Source of the DNA: an uncultured Allomuricauda sp.
GTDB lineage: Bacteria; Bacteroidota; Bacteroidia; Flavobacteriales; Flavobacteriaceae
Length of the DNA: 64,000 nucleotides
Assembly (NCBI RefSeq): GCF_947495325.1
Contig: NZ_CANLYK010000001.1
Coordinates: 1,426,001-1,490,000 of the forward strand
Reading direction: 5' to 3'
A program made the position numbers and the translations under genes. This document shows positions 1 to 8,358 of the stretch, in pieces; positions within the stretch are counted from its first letter, which is position 1, and the number at the start of each line of letters is the position of its first letter. The notes under the pieces are model-generated. The model was not told where the DNA came from, made no database searches, and saw only the letters and a list, made by a program, of their open reading frames with translations.

Positions 1-225
1 CGACAATGCACTTCGCAAATTTTCGCCACCTTCTTTCTTCGCGATTTTTTTTTAGAATTTTAAGCCAAATAAAACCGGAAAACTCAACTCTTGAAAACCA
101 TGTTTGACGTTGGACTCGTTTCTCGTCCGCCAAATTCGGTACCGTTGGGATCTGCGTCGCTCGCCTACTCTACAACGTCGGACTGACAAGCAGAACGGTC
201 AATCTGGAGCTTTAAAAAACAAAAC
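1..225. other. Left-edge segment, no gene recognised
   Basis: No convincing reading frame is visible on either strand. The segment precedes the first inter-cassette palindrome, so it should be the tail of a cassette whose gene starts left of the window. An ACC-GTT-GGG at about 142-149 resembles a cassette boundary, but no matching complementary arm follows. Confidence 0.3.
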
Positions 226-365
226 ACTGTCGCTAACAACGGCTATAATTCATTACGTCGGAATTTCCTATCGGAAATTCCCTGCATTTTTGCTATCTTT
301 CGTTCAACGTCGGAATGACACTGCGTGCCATTCCGTAACGAAACTATAGCCCAACCGTTGTGCTT
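226..365 (+). repeat. attC-like inter-cassette element E0
   Basis: Imperfect palindrome. The left arm ends GCTAAC (232-237) and would close a cassette starting outside the window. The inner box GGCTATA (241-247) pairs with TATAGCC (345-351). A nested hairpin GGAATTTCC/GGAAATTCC sits near the left side. The right arm ACC-GTTGTGCTT (357-365) opens the first complete cassette and is complementary to AAGCACAAC at 1936-1944. Confidence 0.75.
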
Positions 366-385
366 CATTAAAAAAAAAACCGAAT

Positions 386-1927
386 ATGATAACAGAATTT
401 ATCGGATAGGGATTAAACGAAAACCCAAATCAAAGTACCGGTAATTATATTCGGACAACTCTTAAGGATATACAATTTTCAAAAATTACTTTTTTTACGG
501 CATTTTTAAGAAAAAGTGGCTTAGATGAAATCAAAAAAGAATTAGTTAAAAATGGTAGAAACATTACTTTTTTTGTAGGTATAGATGAACAGATTACTTC
601 GAAAGAATCGTTAGAAGAATTACTAAACTTAGGTGTCGAAGCTTATATATACAACTCTAAAAGTTTCATCTTCCATCCGAAATTTTACCTTTTCGAGGGG
701 AAAATAAAATCGAGAATAATAATCGGCTCGTCAAATTTAACAAAAGCAGGATTGTTTTATAATGTAGAAAGTTCAGTCTTAATGGACTTCAGTAGCGAAG
801 ATAAAAGCGGACAAAAAATACTAAATCAATTAAAAAATTATTTTTCACCTCTCTTTGATTTCTCAAGTGATAGTATAGATAAAGTAACCAAAGAATATAT
901 TGATTTCTTATTTGAAAACGGTCGTATTTCAAGTGAAGATTTCACAGCTAAGGGAAATGAATTCAATTCAACTCACGATAAATCTAAAAACAACAAGCTT
1001 CCAGAAATTCCAGAATTAGAAGATGTAGATATTTCTGAAAACTCAAATTCTACCAATTACACTTACGAGCTCAAAATCACTGATGAATATCTTGAAAAAT
1101 GGGATGTGATGTTCGAAAGGATGGTAAAATTTAAAGAAAAATATAACAAAACAACAGTTCCTGTAACTTTTGAAGATAGGACGTTATATGGTTGGTACAG
1201 AAAACAAAAAGATATTTATAATCATCCAACATTAAAAATGCCAGATGAGCATTTTGAAAAATTAAATTCAATCCAATTTCATTTTGAAGATGGTCACAAA
1301 GAAAGAGAGCGAATTATTGAACTACAATGGTTAAAAATTCTTAATCAAGCAATAAAAGCAAATGAAGAGATAAAAGTCAATCATAGATATTTATTTAATG
1401 GAGAAAAATTAGGTACATTTTTAGTCGGTTTAAAAGCTTCTAATAAAATTGGAAAGAAATTATCTCTACGTAAAGAAGTAGAAAATACTGGTTTCAATTT
1501 TAAAGAAACAAGTAGAAAACCAAAAGACGTTGCTAGAAGATATATTGATGAATTATTAAATGACGAGAATCCAACTAAATCTGCATATCAAACTAGATTT
1601 AATTCTCATATGAAAAAGAAAAAGGACATCCTAGGAGAAAAATTAGTAATAGAGTTAAATGAGGCTTGGGAATTACAATTTAATGAAAAAAGGTCTTGGG
1701 AAGTTACTAAAAGGCTAATAGATAGAACAAAAGAATGGAAAGAGTTTAGATATAATAAAAACATAAATCCAACAGGAAAATGGGCAAAAGGTCAAAAAAT
1801 TATGGGAGATAAATTATATCATTGGGTAAGAAAAAGAAGGCTAAATAAAAACACTTTGGACTTAATTATCGAACACTTCAATGAAAGTGAAAAATTGGAA
1901 TTACGACAAGAAGGATTCCCGATATAA
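386..1927 (+). pseudogene. PLD-type nuclease with helicase-associated domain, nonsense codon 8
   Basis: Cassette 1. Reading from ATG 386, the frame is open to the stop at 1925-1927 except for one in-frame TAG at 407-409 (codon 8). Downstream of it the frame encodes a phospholipase-D-like nuclease half with HPKFYLF near codon 97 and GSSNLTKAGL near codon 114, the HxK...GSxN pattern of the HKD family. A basic region resembling the helicase-associated (HA) domain follows at about residues 230-295, with WDVMFER and VPVTFED...LYGWYRKQ. Families of this kind normally start with a FIGQGL-like segment, so TAG most simply derives from CAG (Gln). The only ATG/GTG/TTG start after the stop is TTG 752, which would lose the nuclease motifs. 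It is therefore either a pseudogene or read through. PLD/HA proteins are often DNA-targeting or restriction-like; the target here is unknown. Confidence 0.75.
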
Positions 1928-1935
1928 AATAACGA

Positions 1936-2135
1936 AAGCACAACAATGTATATAAAAAATAGGGCAAAAAGTGTCAAACCAAAGGCTTGTGATTATTTAC
2001 AAAGTCCGCCATATTTTTAATTTGTATTTTAAGAAAACAAAAAGATAAAAATAAAATGAAAAATATGGCTAAGTGCAAAACCGAAAGTAAGTGCTTATCA
2101 ACTGCCCTACTTTTCATATACTAACCGTTACCTGC
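1936..2135 (+). repeat. attC-like inter-cassette element E1
   Basis: The left arm AAGCACAAC (1936-1944) is complementary to the start of cassette 1. The inner stem GTATAT (1948-1953) pairs with ATATAC (2116-2121), and AGGGCA pairs with TGCCCT. The long middle carries a subfamily-A core (AAAGTCCGCC and related text) shared with E2, E4, E8, E9 and E15-E17. The right arm GTTACCTGC (2127-2135) opens cassette 2. Confidence 0.85.
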
Positions 2136-2166
2136 AATTAAAACCAACATCCTGAAAACAAAATAA

Positions 2167-2946
2167 ATGGGATTATTTGATAAAATATTTGGAAAAAGTA
2201 ATACGATAAGAGTTCAATTCATTGATTCGTCAAATGGAAACGTTATTGGAGTTTCAGAAATGCCACCAGAACAACTTCCTGAGACATTTGAAATTCAAAC
2301 AACAATGCATTTAAATGATGAGGATTGGTCAATTGAAGAAGCAATTCCTGCACACTCAAAAGAATTCCTTCAATCAAGGAACTTAACTTTAAAAATGAAT
2401 AAAGTTGAGAAAATGAATCCAAATGATATTTGGTATACAACGCCGACTATTTCTAATGAGTTCCCTCAAACCAAACCGAAAACAAAGGAATCTGAACTGG
2501 ACATTAATATTCACGAAGATGATTATAGACAGAAGGAATTTTTAACCATTAGTTCTCTTCCTCAAATAAAAGAAGAATTTAAGGCTGTCAAAGAAATTTG
2601 GACTAATCACAGTAAAAAAAGTGAAGAATACACCTTGTTCAAAAATTGTCACGTTAGAAAAACTATTGGCTTACCTAATTTATCGATTGATTTAAATGAA
2701 ATGCAAACTCTTTTGAACTGTAATTCAGTTGGGCAAGTAATAATTAATGGTGAGGTGCTTGTAAATGGATTCAGTTTAAAGACAGACGATACAACATACT
2801 TCGGAACTCTTGATAACCAAAAAGTAGTTGAGTTTTGTATTTCAGAATGGAACAACAATTCCAAAAACGAAATTTTAAAGATTAATAAAGAATTCAATCT
2901 ACAATTTGTAAATTGGTTTAACTGCGACTTAATAGGAAATGATTAA
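2167..2946 (+). CDS. Hypothetical protein in kptA cassette
   Basis: Cassette 2, first gene (259 aa). I do not recognise the family. The protein starts MGLFDKIFGK, a start often seen in small cytoplasmic proteins. It has no signal peptide or membrane segment and is rich in Asn, Lys and Glu. It overlaps the downstream kptA by 8 bases (ATGATTAA), which implies translational coupling, and both lie between one pair of cassette-specific arms, so they probably move and act together. A role connected with RNA 2'-phosphate handling or NAD+ is only an inference from that pairing. Confidence 0.75.
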   Translation: MGLFDKIFGKSNTIRVQFIDSSNGNVIGVSEMPPEQLPETFEIQTTMHLNDEDWSIEEAIPAHSKEFLQSRNLTLKMNKVEKMNPNDIWYTTPTISNEFPQTKPKTKESELDINIHEDDYRQKEFLTISSLPQIKEEFKAVKEIWTNHSKKSEEYTLFKNCHVRKTIGLPNLSIDLNEMQTLLNCNSVGQVIINGEVLVNGFSLKTDDTTYFGTLDNQKVVEFCISEWNNNSKNEILKINKEFNLQFVNWFNCDLIGND

Positions 2947-3493
2947 CGAAAAAAAACAAACACATATAAGCAAGTTTTTAAGTTTGGTACTAAGACATAA
3001 ACCTGAAACAATTGGAATTCAACTTGACCTAAATGGCTGGATTGACGTTAGTGAATTGATTGAAAAATCAAATAAATACGGAATTCAATTTGACAGAGAA
3101 ACATTAAATCATATAGTTGCAACTAATTCCAAAAAGCGATTTGCTTTTAATGACAAATTGGATAAGATAAGAGCTAGTCAAGGACATTCAATAGAAATCG
3201 AATTAGGTTATACGAATCGAAAACCACCTGAAACACTTTTTCACGGAACAAGCGAAAAATCGGTTCAATCAATTTTAGAAAATGGACTTGAAAGAAAGAA
3301 CAGGCAACACGTTCATTTAAGTAGCGACATTGATACTGCAATCAAGGTAGGACAACGTCATGGAAAGCCTTTTATATTTTTAGTTCTCGCAGAGCAAATG
3401 CATAAAGACAATTTTGAATTCTATATTTCAGACAATGGAGTTTGGTTGACTAATAATGTACCGATAAAATATTTAAAAAAGAGAGACGAATAA
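2939..3493 (+). CDS. kptA: RNA 2'-phosphotransferase KptA/Tpt1
   Basis: The 184-aa length and motif order match the Tpt1/KptA family. R19-H20-K21-P22 lies in the N-terminal winged-helix part. It is followed by a GWIDV segment, the conserved IRASQGHS loop near residue 80, LFHGT near 101, HVHLS near 125, GQRHGKP, and NGVWLT near the C-terminus. Known members transfer an internal RNA 2'-phosphate to NAD+, giving ADP-ribose 1'',2''-cyclic phosphate. In fungi this finishes tRNA splicing; the role in bacteria is unsettled. This copy sits inside a mobile-looking cassette and is coupled to the upstream unknown gene. The stop lies 11 bases before the closing arm GCAGGTAAC. All key motifs are present, so it should be active. 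Confidence 0.93.
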   Translation: MINEKKQTHISKFLSLVLRHKPETIGIQLDLNGWIDVSELIEKSNKYGIQFDRETLNHIVATNSKKRFAFNDKLDKIRASQGHSIEIELGYTNRKPPETLFHGTSEKSVQSILENGLERKNRQHVHLSSDIDTAIKVGQRHGKPFIFLVLAEQMHKDNFEFYISDNGVWLTNNVPIKYLKKRDE

Positions 3494-3503
3494 AGAAATA
3501 ACA

Positions 3504-3704
3504 GCAGGTAACAATGTATAAAAAACATAGGGCGTTTGTGCTTAACTCAAAGGTCTGTGTATATTTATAAAGTCCGCTAAATATAAAATTTGGCGTTTAT
3601 AAAAGAAAAGATAAAAGCAAAATATTTATATTTAGCTAAGTAATAAACCGAAACGAAAGTGCTTATCACCTGCCCTACGATTTCTTATACTGAACGTTGG
3701 GCAT
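3504..3704 (+). repeat. attC-like inter-cassette element E2
   Basis: The left arm GCAGGTAAC (3504-3512) is an exact complement of GTTACCTGC at 2127-2135. It is followed by AATGTATA, a stem pairing with TTATAC near 3685-3690, and a subfamily-A core. The right arm GTTGGGCAT (3696-3704) opens cassette 3. Confidence 0.85.
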
Positions 3705-3716
3705 AATTTAAGCGAA

Positions 3717-4547
3717 ATGGAAAAAAAATTGATTGAATGGTTTAAAAAAACAGGTTATCCTTTTGAATTATGGACTGAATCCATACTTTCAAAATATGAC
3801 TTTAATTCAGTCAATTCTTCGTTATACAAAGACCAAGAAAATGAAATTTTTCGTGAAATCGATTTAGTGTCAACTCGTAGTTGGGAAAGTGAAGATGGAC
3901 TAACTGTTTTTACCATCAAATTAATTATTGAATGTAAAAAGTCGGAGAAACCATTTGTTTTATTATGCAATAAAGAGCAAAAGGAATGTGAAATTCAACT
4001 AGGAGAATATTATGGAGTTGATGACCCTATTTCAAGAATGTTATTTAATAACAATTCTAAATCAATTGAATTACCAAAAAAAAGTAGTTATGGATTTAAA
4101 CTAACGCAAGGATTCGTAAAGGGTGACGAAACTTGTCATAAGGCTATTAACACATTAGTTAAATCATTAAATGAACACTTAAATAACGACAAAGAATTTC
4201 TCGAATATTATATTGAAAGTAATCAACACTTAATAACAATTCCGTTATTACTAATTGACTCACCCTTCTTTGAGTTAAAATTAGACAATGAAAATGAACT
4301 AAAAATAGAAAGAATAAATAGTGGAATTGTATCAACAATAACGCATTTAAGCAGATTCTATCCAGAAAATTTTCTTGTACCAATAATCACAAAAGAGAGT
4401 TTTGAAAACTTTTTAAAAACATTAGAAATAATTGGCAAAAGGAATTTAGACCACTTAATTGAAAATCCATTGTGTAATCTAAAAAATTACGAAAAAACAA
4501 AAATAGTACTAGTTGATAAAGAAAAAACTATGCCCAACAATGTATAA
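3717..4547 (+). CDS. PD-(D/E)XK nuclease-like protein
   Basis: Cassette 3 (276 aa). The N-terminal part has EIDLVSTRSW near residue 47 and LIIECKKS near 70. This acidic residue followed by E-x-K on a beta strand is the core of the PD-(D/E)XK nuclease fold seen in restriction and repair enzymes. The C-terminal half has no motif I recognise. No signal peptide or membrane helix is seen. The frame runs into the closing palindrome: the last residues (MPNNV) are encoded by the arm ATGCCCAAC and the stop TAA lies in its GTATAA box. The element thus supplies the C-terminus and stop. The nuclease assignment rests on a short motif and is moderately secure; DNA damage or defence functions are possible. 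Confidence 0.75.
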   Translation: MEKKLIEWFKKTGYPFELWTESILSKYDFNSVNSSLYKDQENEIFREIDLVSTRSWESEDGLTVFTIKLIIECKKSEKPFVLLCNKEQKECEIQLGEYYGVDDPISRMLFNNNSKSIELPKKSSYGFKLTQGFVKGDETCHKAINTLVKSLNEHLNNDKEFLEYYIESNQHLITIPLLLIDSPFFELKLDNENELKIERINSGIVSTITHLSRFYPENFLVPIITKESFENFLKTLEIIGKRNLDHLIENPLCNLKNYEKTKIVLVDKEKTMPNNV

Positions 4548-4693
4548 CCGCAATTACGGCGGATTCGACTACCCTTCGGCTGCGCTCAGGGCTGGCTTAA
4601 ACGAATCCACTCGGAATTGCTAACGTCCGTGCCAAACCGAAAATTAAAGCATATAAACCCGTAACTGACGGTTATACGAGACCGTTGTAGCAC
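4530..4693 (+). repeat. attC-like inter-cassette element E3
   Basis: The left arm ATGCCCAAC (4530-4538) is an exact complement of the cassette 3 start. The inner stem GTATAACCG (4542-4550) pairs exactly with CGGTTATAC (4669-4677). Subfamily B: the middle contains CCCTTCGG/GCTGCGCTCAGGG hairpin-forming text. It is nearly identical to E6. The right arm GTTGTAGCAC (4684-4693) opens cassette 4. Confidence 0.85.
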
Positions 4694-4743
4694 ATTTACC
4701 AAGACCAACTAAATGATTGGATTAGTCGGAAATAGTCGGTTAG

Positions 4744-4878
4744 GATAAAATTGGAAAAAAAGACAATTCGAATCGAGAATATAAATTTAAGATTGCGGAA
4801 AATGGACAAGAATTTTTAATCACTTCTGCTGGTTCTGATGGAAAATTTAAAACGGAAGATGACATTAAATCGAAATAA
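4744..4878 (+). pseudogene. C-terminal remnant of a small protein
   Basis: An open frame with no normal start codon ends at TAA 4876-4878. It encodes a tail with ITSAGSDGKFKTEDD, a segment typical of the C-termini of many Bacteroidota secreted or lipoprotein-like small proteins. A short out-of-frame start (ATG 4713) suggests that the 5' part has decayed by frameshift. It overlaps the start of the next membrane protein gene. A relic is the best reading, but a non-standard start cannot be excluded. Confidence 0.35.
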
Positions 4879-5119
4879 AAGAGGTTTAAAAATTATTGGA
4901 CTTTATATAATTAGCTTAGTCTGCATATTCTTCTATTTCTTAATGGAGCACTATAACGTCATCTTTGTACTCTTTGAAAAATGGGACCTGAATCCCGATG
5001 GCAAGTTTACTACACTTGTTTTTACTGGATTACTTCAATATGGATTATTAGTAGTTGGAATATGTATTTTTTCAATGCTGAGTTTTATTCTAGTCAGAGA
5101 GAAAATTAAAAGCGAATAA
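4838..5119 (+). CDS. Small two-helix membrane protein
   Basis: Cassette 4 (93 aa from ATG 4838; ATG 4859 giving 86 aa is equally plausible). The sequence is basic at the N-terminus and has two hydrophobic helices, at about residues 20-40 (IIGLYIISLVCIFFYFLM) and 63-85 (LVFTGLLQYGLLVVGICIF), with a charged tail. It is an inner-membrane protein of unknown function. The stop lies 8 bases before the closing arm GTGCTACAAC. Confidence 0.6.
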   Translation: MENLKRKMTLNRNKRGLKIIGLYIISLVCIFFYFLMEHYNVIFVLFEKWDLNPDGKFTTLVFTGLLQYGLLVVGICIFSMLSFILVREKIKSE

Positions 5120-5127
5120 ATAAAAAC

Positions 5128-5328
5128 GTGCTACAACAAAGCCTAAACGTAATGCGGACTTTAGGGCAAAAACGAAAGGTCTGTGTATTTTTATGAAGTC
5201 GCTAAATCTTTGGGATTTTGCTTTGGTCAAAAAAAGAAAAAACAAAACCAAAAGCTTTTGCTTAGCACGTAGCTGGAAATCCGTCGGATTTCCGCGCCGC
5301 ACTAATCATAGCCGAACCGTTGTGCAAC
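5128..5328 (+). repeat. attC-like inter-cassette element E4
   Basis: The left arm GTGCTACAAC (5128-5137) is an exact complement of the cassette 4 start. It has a subfamily-A core with the internal inverted repeat GCTAAATC...GATTTTGC. A second hairpin GGAAATCC/GGATTTCC lies near 5274-5292. The right arm GTTGTGCAAC (5319-5328) opens cassette 5. Confidence 0.85.
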
Positions 5329-5376
5329 ATTTGAATTTCATTTAAAAGCTTCCTTAAAACCAATAAACGTTTTCCG

Positions 5377-6246
5377 ATGAGTGGTATTCAAGACATGAAT
5401 AATCGTATGAAGCAAAATCGGGATTTGAGACCTTCAAAACGTGCAAAATTCAAAGGAAATAATCGAGAGAGTCTATACACCAAATCAAACCCAGAGGACA
5501 AACCAAAATTCAAGGAGTTTTCTGAGTTTCAAGTGAAAAAGACGATTAAAAGGTTTAGGGAGGAATCCAAGTCTAAAAAGCGTTTGGAATTAGGGATTTT
5601 GTCCGCTTTTTTAGGGGTAATAGTCGCCTTATTGATTTACTCCGCAATGTCCAAAGAGGACACGCCACAGACAGCCAAAGTGAGTAAATCTAGTAATAGT
5701 TACAAATGGATTCCGCCTACAATATGGAATGGAAAATTAAGCGAACCGCTAAGAGTTCCGTATTCGGACTATTTCTATATTCCAATGGTAGGGAACTTAG
5801 ATTATGTTGATTTAGAAAGAACCTACCAAATACATCGCTCTAACATGATTGTCGAGTATACCAGTAATATTCTGTTTTTGGACAAGAACTGCAACGTCAT
5901 CAATAAACTACTGCCCGAAAATGGGTCTATAAGGTATATGAATGTTGTCCCAAGAAATGAAGAGTCTAAACCAAGAAAAATCATTTATAGGTTAACTCAA
6001 GATGAGCCCAATGCGTTTGGCAAAATATATAATCTTGAAAAACACTTTTTTTATATCTCAGACTTGGATGGAAAAAACTTGATAAAAATCACTGACCGCG
6101 AAATAATAAGTTTTCAATGGGACCAAAAGCGGGAGGAAATTCGATTCTACTTTTTTTATAATAAAAGAATGAACGATAGCCTTCATGGTGTGTTTAACAT
6201 TGAATCAAATAAATTTAGCCTAGCTAGTCGGCAAGAAAAAAACTAA
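5377..6246 (+). CDS. Single-pass membrane protein, function unknown
   Basis: Cassette 5 (289 aa). A very basic, probably cytoplasmic N-terminal region of about 70 residues is followed by one transmembrane helix at about 73-92 (LGILSAFLGVIVALLIY). The remaining ~200 residues would be extracytoplasmic. They are rich in aromatic residues and contain repeated YF/YI strands, suggestive of a beta-rich sensor or binding domain. I do not recognise the family. The closing arm GTTGTACAAC matches the opening arm with one mismatch. Confidence 0.7.
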   Translation: MSGIQDMNNRMKQNRDLRPSKRAKFKGNNRESLYTKSNPEDKPKFKEFSEFQVKKTIKRFREESKSKKRLELGILSAFLGVIVALLIYSAMSKEDTPQTAKVSKSSNSYKWIPPTIWNGKLSEPLRVPYSDYFYIPMVGNLDYVDLERTYQIHRSNMIVEYTSNILFLDKNCNVINKLLPENGSIRYMNVVPRNEESKPRKIIYRLTQDEPNAFGKIYNLEKHFFYISDLDGKNLIKITDREIISFQWDQKREEIRFYFFYNKRMNDSLHGVFNIESNKFSLASRQEKN

Positions 6247-6250
6247 AAAC

Positions 6251-6387
6251 GTTGTACAACACAGTGTATAATTAATTGCGAGTGGAATTTCTACTTGGAA
6301 ATTCCTGCAATCAATTATCTTTAAAGTCAGGCGGACATTTTCCGTTGGAAAAGTCCGCAACTAATCATACACAAACCGTTGGCAGTA
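6251..6387 (+). repeat. attC-like inter-cassette element E5
   Basis: The left arm GTTGTACAAC (6251-6260) pairs with the cassette 5 start (one mismatch). Subfamily C: GTGTATAATTAATTGCG pairs with CGCAACTAATCATACAC across the whole outer stem, with nested GGAATTTC/GGAAATTCC hairpins. The right arm GTTGGCAGTA (6378-6387) opens cassette 6. Confidence 0.85.
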
Positions 6388-6403
6388 ATAAAATGAATAT
6401 ACC

Positions 6404-6985
6404 ATGAAATATTTTTTGACAACCTTGTTAGTAACAATTTCGCTAACACTTAATGCTCAAAATATCGAAATCAGTTTAAAAAATAGAAATGAAAAGGAAC
6501 TGAAGGCAGAGGCACAGTTGCAACGAATAATTGAAACTTACAAAAGTGACATCAATACATGGATTTTTACAACTAAGGTTGAGATTAACGAAAATACCAT
6601 TCCATTCAGTCATCCGGTTCTAACACTTAATTGTAACTACTTGAATGATGATCTTAAACAACTATCCAATTTTCTTCACGAGCAATTTCACTGGTTGGAA
6701 GAGGCTAAAAAAGAACTTCGCGAAAAAGCTATCAGTGAATTCAAGGAAATTTACCCTGATGTTCCTGTAAAAGGAAAAGAAGGTGCAAGAAATGAATACA
6801 GCACGTATTTGCATCTTATTGTTTGCGACCTTGAGTTTCAAGCAATGACAGAGGTTGTTGGAGAACAAATGGCAAGACATATACTCTCTGAATGGAAGCA
6901 TTATCGATGGATTTACAATAAAGTACTAAATGATAAACGAGTAAGAGAGGTAAATACTAAATATGGTTTTAACATTTTAAACTAA
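6404..6985 (+). CDS. Secreted HExxH protein, putative metallopeptidase-like
   Basis: Cassette 6 (193 aa). A clear signal peptide (MKYFLTTLLVTISLTLNAQ) precedes a periplasmic or secreted domain. HEQFH at residues 92-96, preceded by hydrophobic residues (LSNFL), fits a zinc-binding helix of zincin metallopeptidases. A possible third ligand among the Glu residues near 144-152 is not certain. The rest is helical and matches no family I know. The gene is alone between its arms GTTGGCAGTA and TACTGCCAAC. Confidence 0.7.
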   Translation: MKYFLTTLLVTISLTLNAQNIEISLKNRNEKELKAEAQLQRIIETYKSDINTWIFTTKVEINENTIPFSHPVLTLNCNYLNDDLKQLSNFLHEQFHWLEEAKKELREKAISEFKEIYPDVPVKGKEGARNEYSTYLHLIVCDLEFQAMTEVVGEQMARHILSEWKHYRWIYNKVLNDKRVREVNTKYGFNILN

Positions 6986-6995
6986 TTATTATGAC

Positions 6996-7158
6996 TACTG
7001 CCAACAATGTATAACCACAATTACAGTGCATTCGACTACCCTTCGGCTGCGCTCAGGGCTGGCTTAAACGAATCCACTCGGAATTGCTAACGTCAGTGCC
7101 AAACCGAAAATTAACGCATATTAACCCGTAACTGACGGTTATACGAGGCCATTGTATG
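6996..7158 (+). repeat. attC-like inter-cassette element E6
   Basis: The left arm TACTGCCAAC (6996-7005) is an exact complement of the cassette 6 start. Subfamily B, nearly identical to E3 over its whole length. The right end carries ATTGTATG (7151-7158) where GTT is expected, a single G-to-A change. The partner arm CATACAAC at 7655-7662 still implies an original GTT. Confidence 0.85.
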
Positions 7159-7180
7159 TCATTAAAAAAACGGACAAGAA

Positions 7181-7651
7181 ATGATTAAAGGACTATTTGA
7201 AACCCATTTATTTGTTGAAAATCTTGAACGCTCAATAGATTTTTACACGAATGTTTTAAGACTTGAACAATATCTTTTTGAAAAGGAAAGAAGAGCTGCT
7301 TTATTTTGGATTGGAGAAAAACCGAGACAAGCAATGTTAGGACTTTGGGAAAAACCAAAAGAAGAAATTGATTTAAGACATTTTGCGTTTGAATGTGACT
7401 GGGATTGGGTTTTAAACGAATCTATTGAATTTCTGAAATCCCATAAAATAGGATTTTGGAATTTCTTAACTGATGATTCCGAAAGACCTATGGTATTTGT
7501 AAATATTCCAGCTATCGCAATTTACTTTTCGGATCCTGACGGTCATTATTTGGAATTTATCGGAAAATTGCCAGGGAAATATCGACCTGAAAAAGGAAGT
7601 TTAGTAGTAACCTATGAAGAATGGTTGGAAATAGAAAAGAATGATAAATAA
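7181..7651 (+). CDS. VOC/glyoxalase family protein
   Basis: Cassette 7 (156 aa). It shows the vicinal-oxygen-chelate pattern: THLFV at residues 8-12 (His9), a DFYTNVLRLE helix, LRHFAF with His67, and FSDPDGHYLEFIG with Glu125 at the end of the second beta-alpha-beta-beta-beta unit. His9, His67 and Glu125 are the likely metal ligands. The family includes glyoxalases, ring-cleaving dioxygenases and bleomycin/fosfomycin resistance proteins. The substrate cannot be told from sequence. It is cytoplasmic, and the only gene in its cassette. Confidence 0.87.
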   Translation: MIKGLFETHLFVENLERSIDFYTNVLRLEQYLFEKERRAALFWIGEKPRQAMLGLWEKPKEEIDLRHFAFECDWDWVLNESIEFLKSHKIGFWNFLTDDSERPMVFVNIPAIAIYFSDPDGHYLEFIGKLPGKYRPEKGSLVVTYEEWLEIEKNDK

Positions 7652-7654
7652 CGC

Positions 7655-7789
7655 CATACAACAACATGTATAATTCATTGCTAGTACTCGCTTACTTACG
7701 AAAATCCTTGCGGATTTTCTATCTGTGATTTATTTGCTAATTTTCTCGCTTAACCACGCAACTAACCATACACAATAACGTTACCCAAC
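7655..7789 (+). repeat. attC-like inter-cassette element E7
   Basis: The left arm CATACAAC (7655-7662) pairs with the cassette 7 start. Subfamily C with the GTATAATTCATTGC / GCAACTAACCATAC outer stem and an inner GAAAATCC/GGATTTTC hairpin. The right arm GTTACCCAAC (7780-7789) opens cassette 8. Confidence 0.85.
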
Positions 7790-7801
7790 ATTTCGAAATA
7801 A

Positions 7802-8242
7802 ATGGCAAAGATTTTAAACTTATTAATCATTTCTATGCTGACTATTTCAGCGAATGCTCAGAATGAAAAAAAAACCATCCCACTTGATTCAATGAAAAGA
7901 ACAAAAGAAAATAGCGAACATTATACTTGGGGAGATAATTGTAGCGGTTGGCATCTTGTAAAATCGCAAAAACTAAGTATCATTGAAGAACTTATGCCTC
8001 CGAATACTCAGGAGAAAAAACATTTTCATGAGTTTTCGGAACAATTCTTCAGAATTTTAAACGGAACAGCAACCTTTGAAATCGAAAACGAATTCATTAA
8101 AGTTGAAAAAGGGCAGGGAGTTCATATTCCACCTGGAACTAAACATAAAATACGTAATGACCAATCCCAAAATTTGGAGTTTATCGTAATCTCTCGACCG
8201 ACCACTCGTGGGGATAGGTACAATGAGCCTTTTGAAGAATAA
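7802..8242 (+). CDS. Secreted cupin-domain protein
   Basis: Cassette 8 (146 aa). The signal peptide (MAKILNLLIISMLTISANA) is followed by one cupin barrel. Cupin motif 1 is H74-F-H76...E80 in KKHFHEFSEQFF and motif 2 contains IPPGTKH with His115. His74, His76, Glu80 and His115 form the usual metal site. Single-domain cupins bind small ligands or act as isomerases or dioxygenases; the substrate is unknown. About 115 bases between the stop and the closing palindrome carry nothing I recognise, so this cassette has an unusually long tail. Confidence 0.87.
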   Translation: MAKILNLLIISMLTISANAQNEKKTIPLDSMKRTKENSEHYTWGDNCSGWHLVKSQKLSIIEELMPPNTQEKKHFHEFSEQFFRILNGTATFEIENEFIKVEKGQGVHIPPGTKHKIRNDQSQNLEFIVISRPTTRGDRYNEPFEE

Positions 8243-8358
8243 TTAGTACGGTGCATGATTAGAACAAAATCTGTACGCAAATGGACAACTGATTGAAATG
8301 CAACTGTTGTGTTGATGGACTTACCAATTGGACTGAACTTACTAGGAAGGACAAAAAC

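Noticed and set aside
142..152. ACC-GTT-GGG as a further cassette boundary
   Set aside because: Its following bases do not pair with the closing arm at 226-237 or any nearby arm.
104..349. Open frame of 81 codons at the left edge
   Set aside because: It runs through separator E0, has odd composition (Arg/Thr/Ser-rich) and no recognisable motif.
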